NCBI GenBank assembly: GCA_031310005.1 | Contig: CM062379.1 | Span: forward strand, 4,464,001 to 4,528,000 | Reading direction: 5' to 3' | DNA length: 64,000 nt | Origin: Dactylellina haptotyla | Lineage: Eukaryota; Ascomycota; Orbiliomycetes; Orbiliales; Orbiliaceae | Shown: one piece after another, positions 61,812 to 64,000 of the stretch | How positions within the stretch are numbered: the stretch's first letter is position 1 | Layout: the number at the start of each line of letters is the position of its first letter | Notes under the pieces: model-generated | Databases searched by the model: none | Seen by the model: only the letters and a program-made list of their open reading frames with translations | Told to the model about the DNA's origin: nothing | Program-made: the position numbers and the translations under genes

Positions 61812-62205
61812 TGTGATTGTAGTTGAAGCAAGGGAGAGGAGGTCTCGCAAGGAACGAATTCTACGGTGCGGAAAGCTCGTCAAGGGATGGATTCCCCGGG
61901 GAGGGTTTGATGAGATGGTTGGCGATGTTGAAAACGCGTCCGTCGATTGGAGGGAGGGAAGGAGGGAGAGCGTCGGGTTGGGCAGCTGGCAGAAGGAAGG
62001 CTCAAGCGAGCGACAAACCCGCGACAAACCCGCGACTACGGCGGCGACGACCCACACCGAAATTTTCAGGGCAACCTGCAACTTGCAACCAAACTCCAGC
62101 TGAATTCCGAATTCGAATAGAAACAGCCAGCCTCCTCGTCCTCTCCGTCGTCCCAATTCGCCCCCCGGTGCCCTGTATATTTTGGGCCATCTCTAGCTCG
62201 GCAAG
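61812..62205. promoter_or_regulatory. Bidirectional promoter region, IWS1 / TOM5
   Basis: 394 bp between two divergent start codons, without room for another gene. Open frames across it are extensions of the IWS1 frame or its complement. A GGAGGGAGG-type purine stretch lies near 61950-61970. Confidence 0.6.
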
Positions 62206-62514
62206 ATGTTTGGCGGTCCAGGTATGCCTCTGTTCTCTCTCCAGCGCTACACCAGCTCAGCTCTGACAGAGGCATTTGCTTCAACGTCCAGGTCTCGATC
62301 AGCCGCCTCCTACTGCGGAAGAAATCAGAATGGCCGAAATCCAGGCCTCAGCCACGGTCAAATCAGCTGCCGTCACTTGCTTGGTCTTATATCTCTGTAC
62401 GTTTACAAACTCCTGTCGGCCTTCGGTTCCAGAGTAGCTGCGTAGTTCTAACGGTGTTATCCTTCTCATCCACCAGCTCCCTTCGCTCTTGATTTCGTCC
62501 GCAAGCTGATATAG
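62206..62514 (+). CDS. TOM5: Mitochondrial outer-membrane import subunit Tom5
   Basis: Three exons, 62206-62221, 62292-62396 and 62477-62514, give 52 codons. The protein starts MFGG, then Pro-rich LDQPPPTAEEIRMAEIQA, and one membrane segment VTCLVLYLSPFALDFV before the end RKLI. Filamentous-fungal Tom5 proteins share this layout, including MFGG, the acidic amphipathic helix and the (L/Y)LSPFA(I/L)D end. Tom5 is a small tail-anchored component of the TOM import channel and hands precursors to Tom40. The first exon carries only 16 coding bases, so plain ORF calling misses the gene. Both junctions are phase-consistent GT-AG. Confidence 0.9.
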
Positions 62515-63042
62515 GGAAACATATATATATGTTTACCCTTTATTTTTTAAAAAAATACATTCATTCATCCAGAATCGGAAAGCCTATTCATTCCTCGTTG
62601 GCTTCCTAATCGCTTCAACGAGCGAATATAACCGCATCATCTAGCCCAAAACTTCCCCGCTTCCAATCTCACGCAGACGGATTCATGTACATTTATTCTT
62701 CTCTGACGACGAAAAGTTTTTGTATTATTATGACCTTCCTAGACCTTGATCCTATCGTACAGAAAAACAACGGTATCTTCAAATTTAAGAAATGCATTCA
62801 AGCAAGACATGACCTGATAAGATTCTCCCAACGCCAAAATCGAAGATATATACGAGACGTATATTTAACAGCTGTGAAATGCTTGCCAAACTAAAGAGAC
62901 ATGAATAGAAAGGAAAGGAAAAGGGCTAGACGAGTCGTTAGGCACGGTGCTCTGGTGACTTATGCACAATCTCTATATTCGGATCAATGTTTCTACCAAA
63001 TATAATCTCAAATGAGTCGAAGGATCCTTATTCCAGCCCATC
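62515..63042. other. Convergent 3' region, TOM5 and NUP54
   Basis: 528 AT-rich bases between two gene tails. No gene recognised. Confidence 0.5.
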
Positions 63043-64000
63043 CTATCTACCAAACTGGCGGTCTTTCATCGCCTGTTTTTCTTTCTCCCATTTTTCAAAA
63101 GATTCCTCTAGGCGCTGAAGCTCATCCTGTAAGCCTCGGATACCTTTCTCATGGGTTTGGAGAACCTAATAAACGTCAGTCGTTAGTTTATACGTCACAG
63201 GCGCAAAACTCATAGGTATAAACATACTGTTGCCATCTTTTGGATCTGTTCCGGATCAACGGTAACTGCCATCTCGTTGATTTCATGCTCCATCTGCTTC
63301 GCTTTTTGATTGATTATCTGCATCCGAGCCCATATCTCATTCATTCGTCCATTGACACCAGGATCAGAAGCTGTCTTCATCAACACCTCCAGGCGTTTTC
63401 TTAGCTGCTCTTCCTCTGGTTGCAAGGCATAGCCTCGGTTTTTCAACACCTGGACCTTCGCACTTAATGATAATGTCCTGTGCGCGAGCTGCTGGTGCCG
63501 GGAAACCGCCTCGGCGAGTTTTATTGTGGTTTTCAGGTCATGGTTTCGGGACAGCTCTGTTAATCGGTTGTTGATTCCATGCAGGGTTGCACGATAAATG
63601 GTGATCTGGTTCTCCTGCTGTTGCATACGAAGCTGGAGGTCATTGAAGCCCCGGACGAGCACAGGCACGGCTCTGATAGGAGACTTATTAGACTTATCAA
63701 CCGAGATGAAATAAAAAAATACATAGATATACGTACTTTGGATTCGGACGCTTCCTCATCGCAGCATCGAATTTAAGTTTGTCCTCGCTCGGACCTGGTT
63801 CATACGAATTCGCTAGAACTTCATTGTCTACTTGATTATAAAGGTAGGTCTGGAATTGACAGTTTCCTGACGTAACATTCCATGCATCCCATATCCTTTG
63901 TACCTGGCCTGCCACAATAGATGCAGGCGCTGTATAAATAAGTTAGTGTTGGAGAAACTCTAGTGTATACTGGGGTGAAAGATCCAATACATACTCTGGG
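63043..64000 (-). CDS. NUP54: Nucleoporin Nup54/Nup57, C-terminal part (5' end outside window)
   Basis: Exons in transcript order are at least 64000-63995, then 63929-63737, 63672-63228 and 63165-63043. The visible protein starts near PASIVAGQVQRIWDAWNV and FQTYLYNQVDNE, typical of the Nup54 alpha/beta region. A long coiled coil follows: VPVLVRGFNDLQLRMQQQEN, MNEIWARMQIINQKAKQMEH and VDPEQIQKMATVLQTHEKGI. It ends with ELQRLEESFEKWEKEKQ. This protein (yeast Nup57) forms the central channel Nup62 complex of the nuclear pore. The N-terminal FG-repeat region lies beyond the right edge. The last exon is fixed by phase and by continuation of the heptad pattern. Confidence 0.93.

Noticed and set aside
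1-64000. CRISPR arrays, bacterial operons, rRNA genes or intact transposable elements
   Set aside because: None is visible; gene structure and content are those of a fungal nuclear chromosome.

Overview
The window looks like nuclear DNA of a filamentous ascomycete (Pezizomycotina; a Leotiomycetes-like fungus would fit, but that is inference). Genes stand alone on both strands, nearly all are cut by several short GT-AG introns (about 50-100 nt), and the products are clearly fungal: a Chs7-type chitin synthase chaperone, a copper-fist regulator, Urb2/Npa2, Tom5, Mic10 and a Dcg1-type racemase. I rebuilt exon-intron structures by hand from reading frame, splice signals and family conservation. 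Twenty genes are supported. I see no rRNA, convincing tRNA, CRISPR array or intact mobile element.

Layout. 0.9-4.8 kb: an aldo/keto reductase (+) and a sugar transporter of the major facilitator superfamily (-) with a long polar N-terminal extension. 4.8-8.3 kb: a long non-coding, partly pyrimidine-rich stretch before CHS7 (+). 10.3-15.3 kb: TFIIH subunit SSL1 (+), tail to tail with a PUF RNA-binding protein (-). 16.9-18.6 kb: a bestrophin-like channel (-). 21.2-25.0 kb: a Gfo/Idh/MocA oxidoreductase (+), tail to tail with an aquaporin (-) that contains two microexons. 28.0-29.8 kb: a copper-fist, Mac1/Cuf1-like transcription factor (-). 32.2-34.3 kb: a trypsin-fold protein with no signal peptide and all three catalytic motifs (+). 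35.0-40.3 kb: MIC10 (-) head to head with the large ribosome biogenesis gene URB2 (+). 40.4-42.3 kb: a peroxisomal 4-coumarate-CoA-ligase-like enzyme (-). 43.2-48.1 kb: two surface or secreted proteins, a membrane-anchored double-psi beta-barrel protein (-) and a large secreted alpha/beta hydrolase (-). 49.5-58.8 kb: a Dcg1-type Asp/Glu/hydantoin racemase (-) and an NCS1 nucleobase permease (+), separated by 5.9 kb without recognisable genes. 60.3-62.5 kb: the elongation factor gene IWS1/SPN1 (-) head to head with TOM5 (+). At the right edge lies the 3' part of the nucleoporin gene NUP54/NUP57 (-).

Most genes are housekeeping genes without an operon-like relation. The best candidates for functional linkage are the racemase/permease pair, which recalls the yeast DAL region and hydantoin salvage, and the two divergent promoters MIC10/URB2 and IWS1/TOM5. 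The least familiar protein is the intracellular trypsin-like one at 32.2 kb. Several small or intron-broken genes (MIC10, TOM5, the aquaporin, and the last exon of the beta-barrel protein) would be missed or mis-ended by simple ORF calling.
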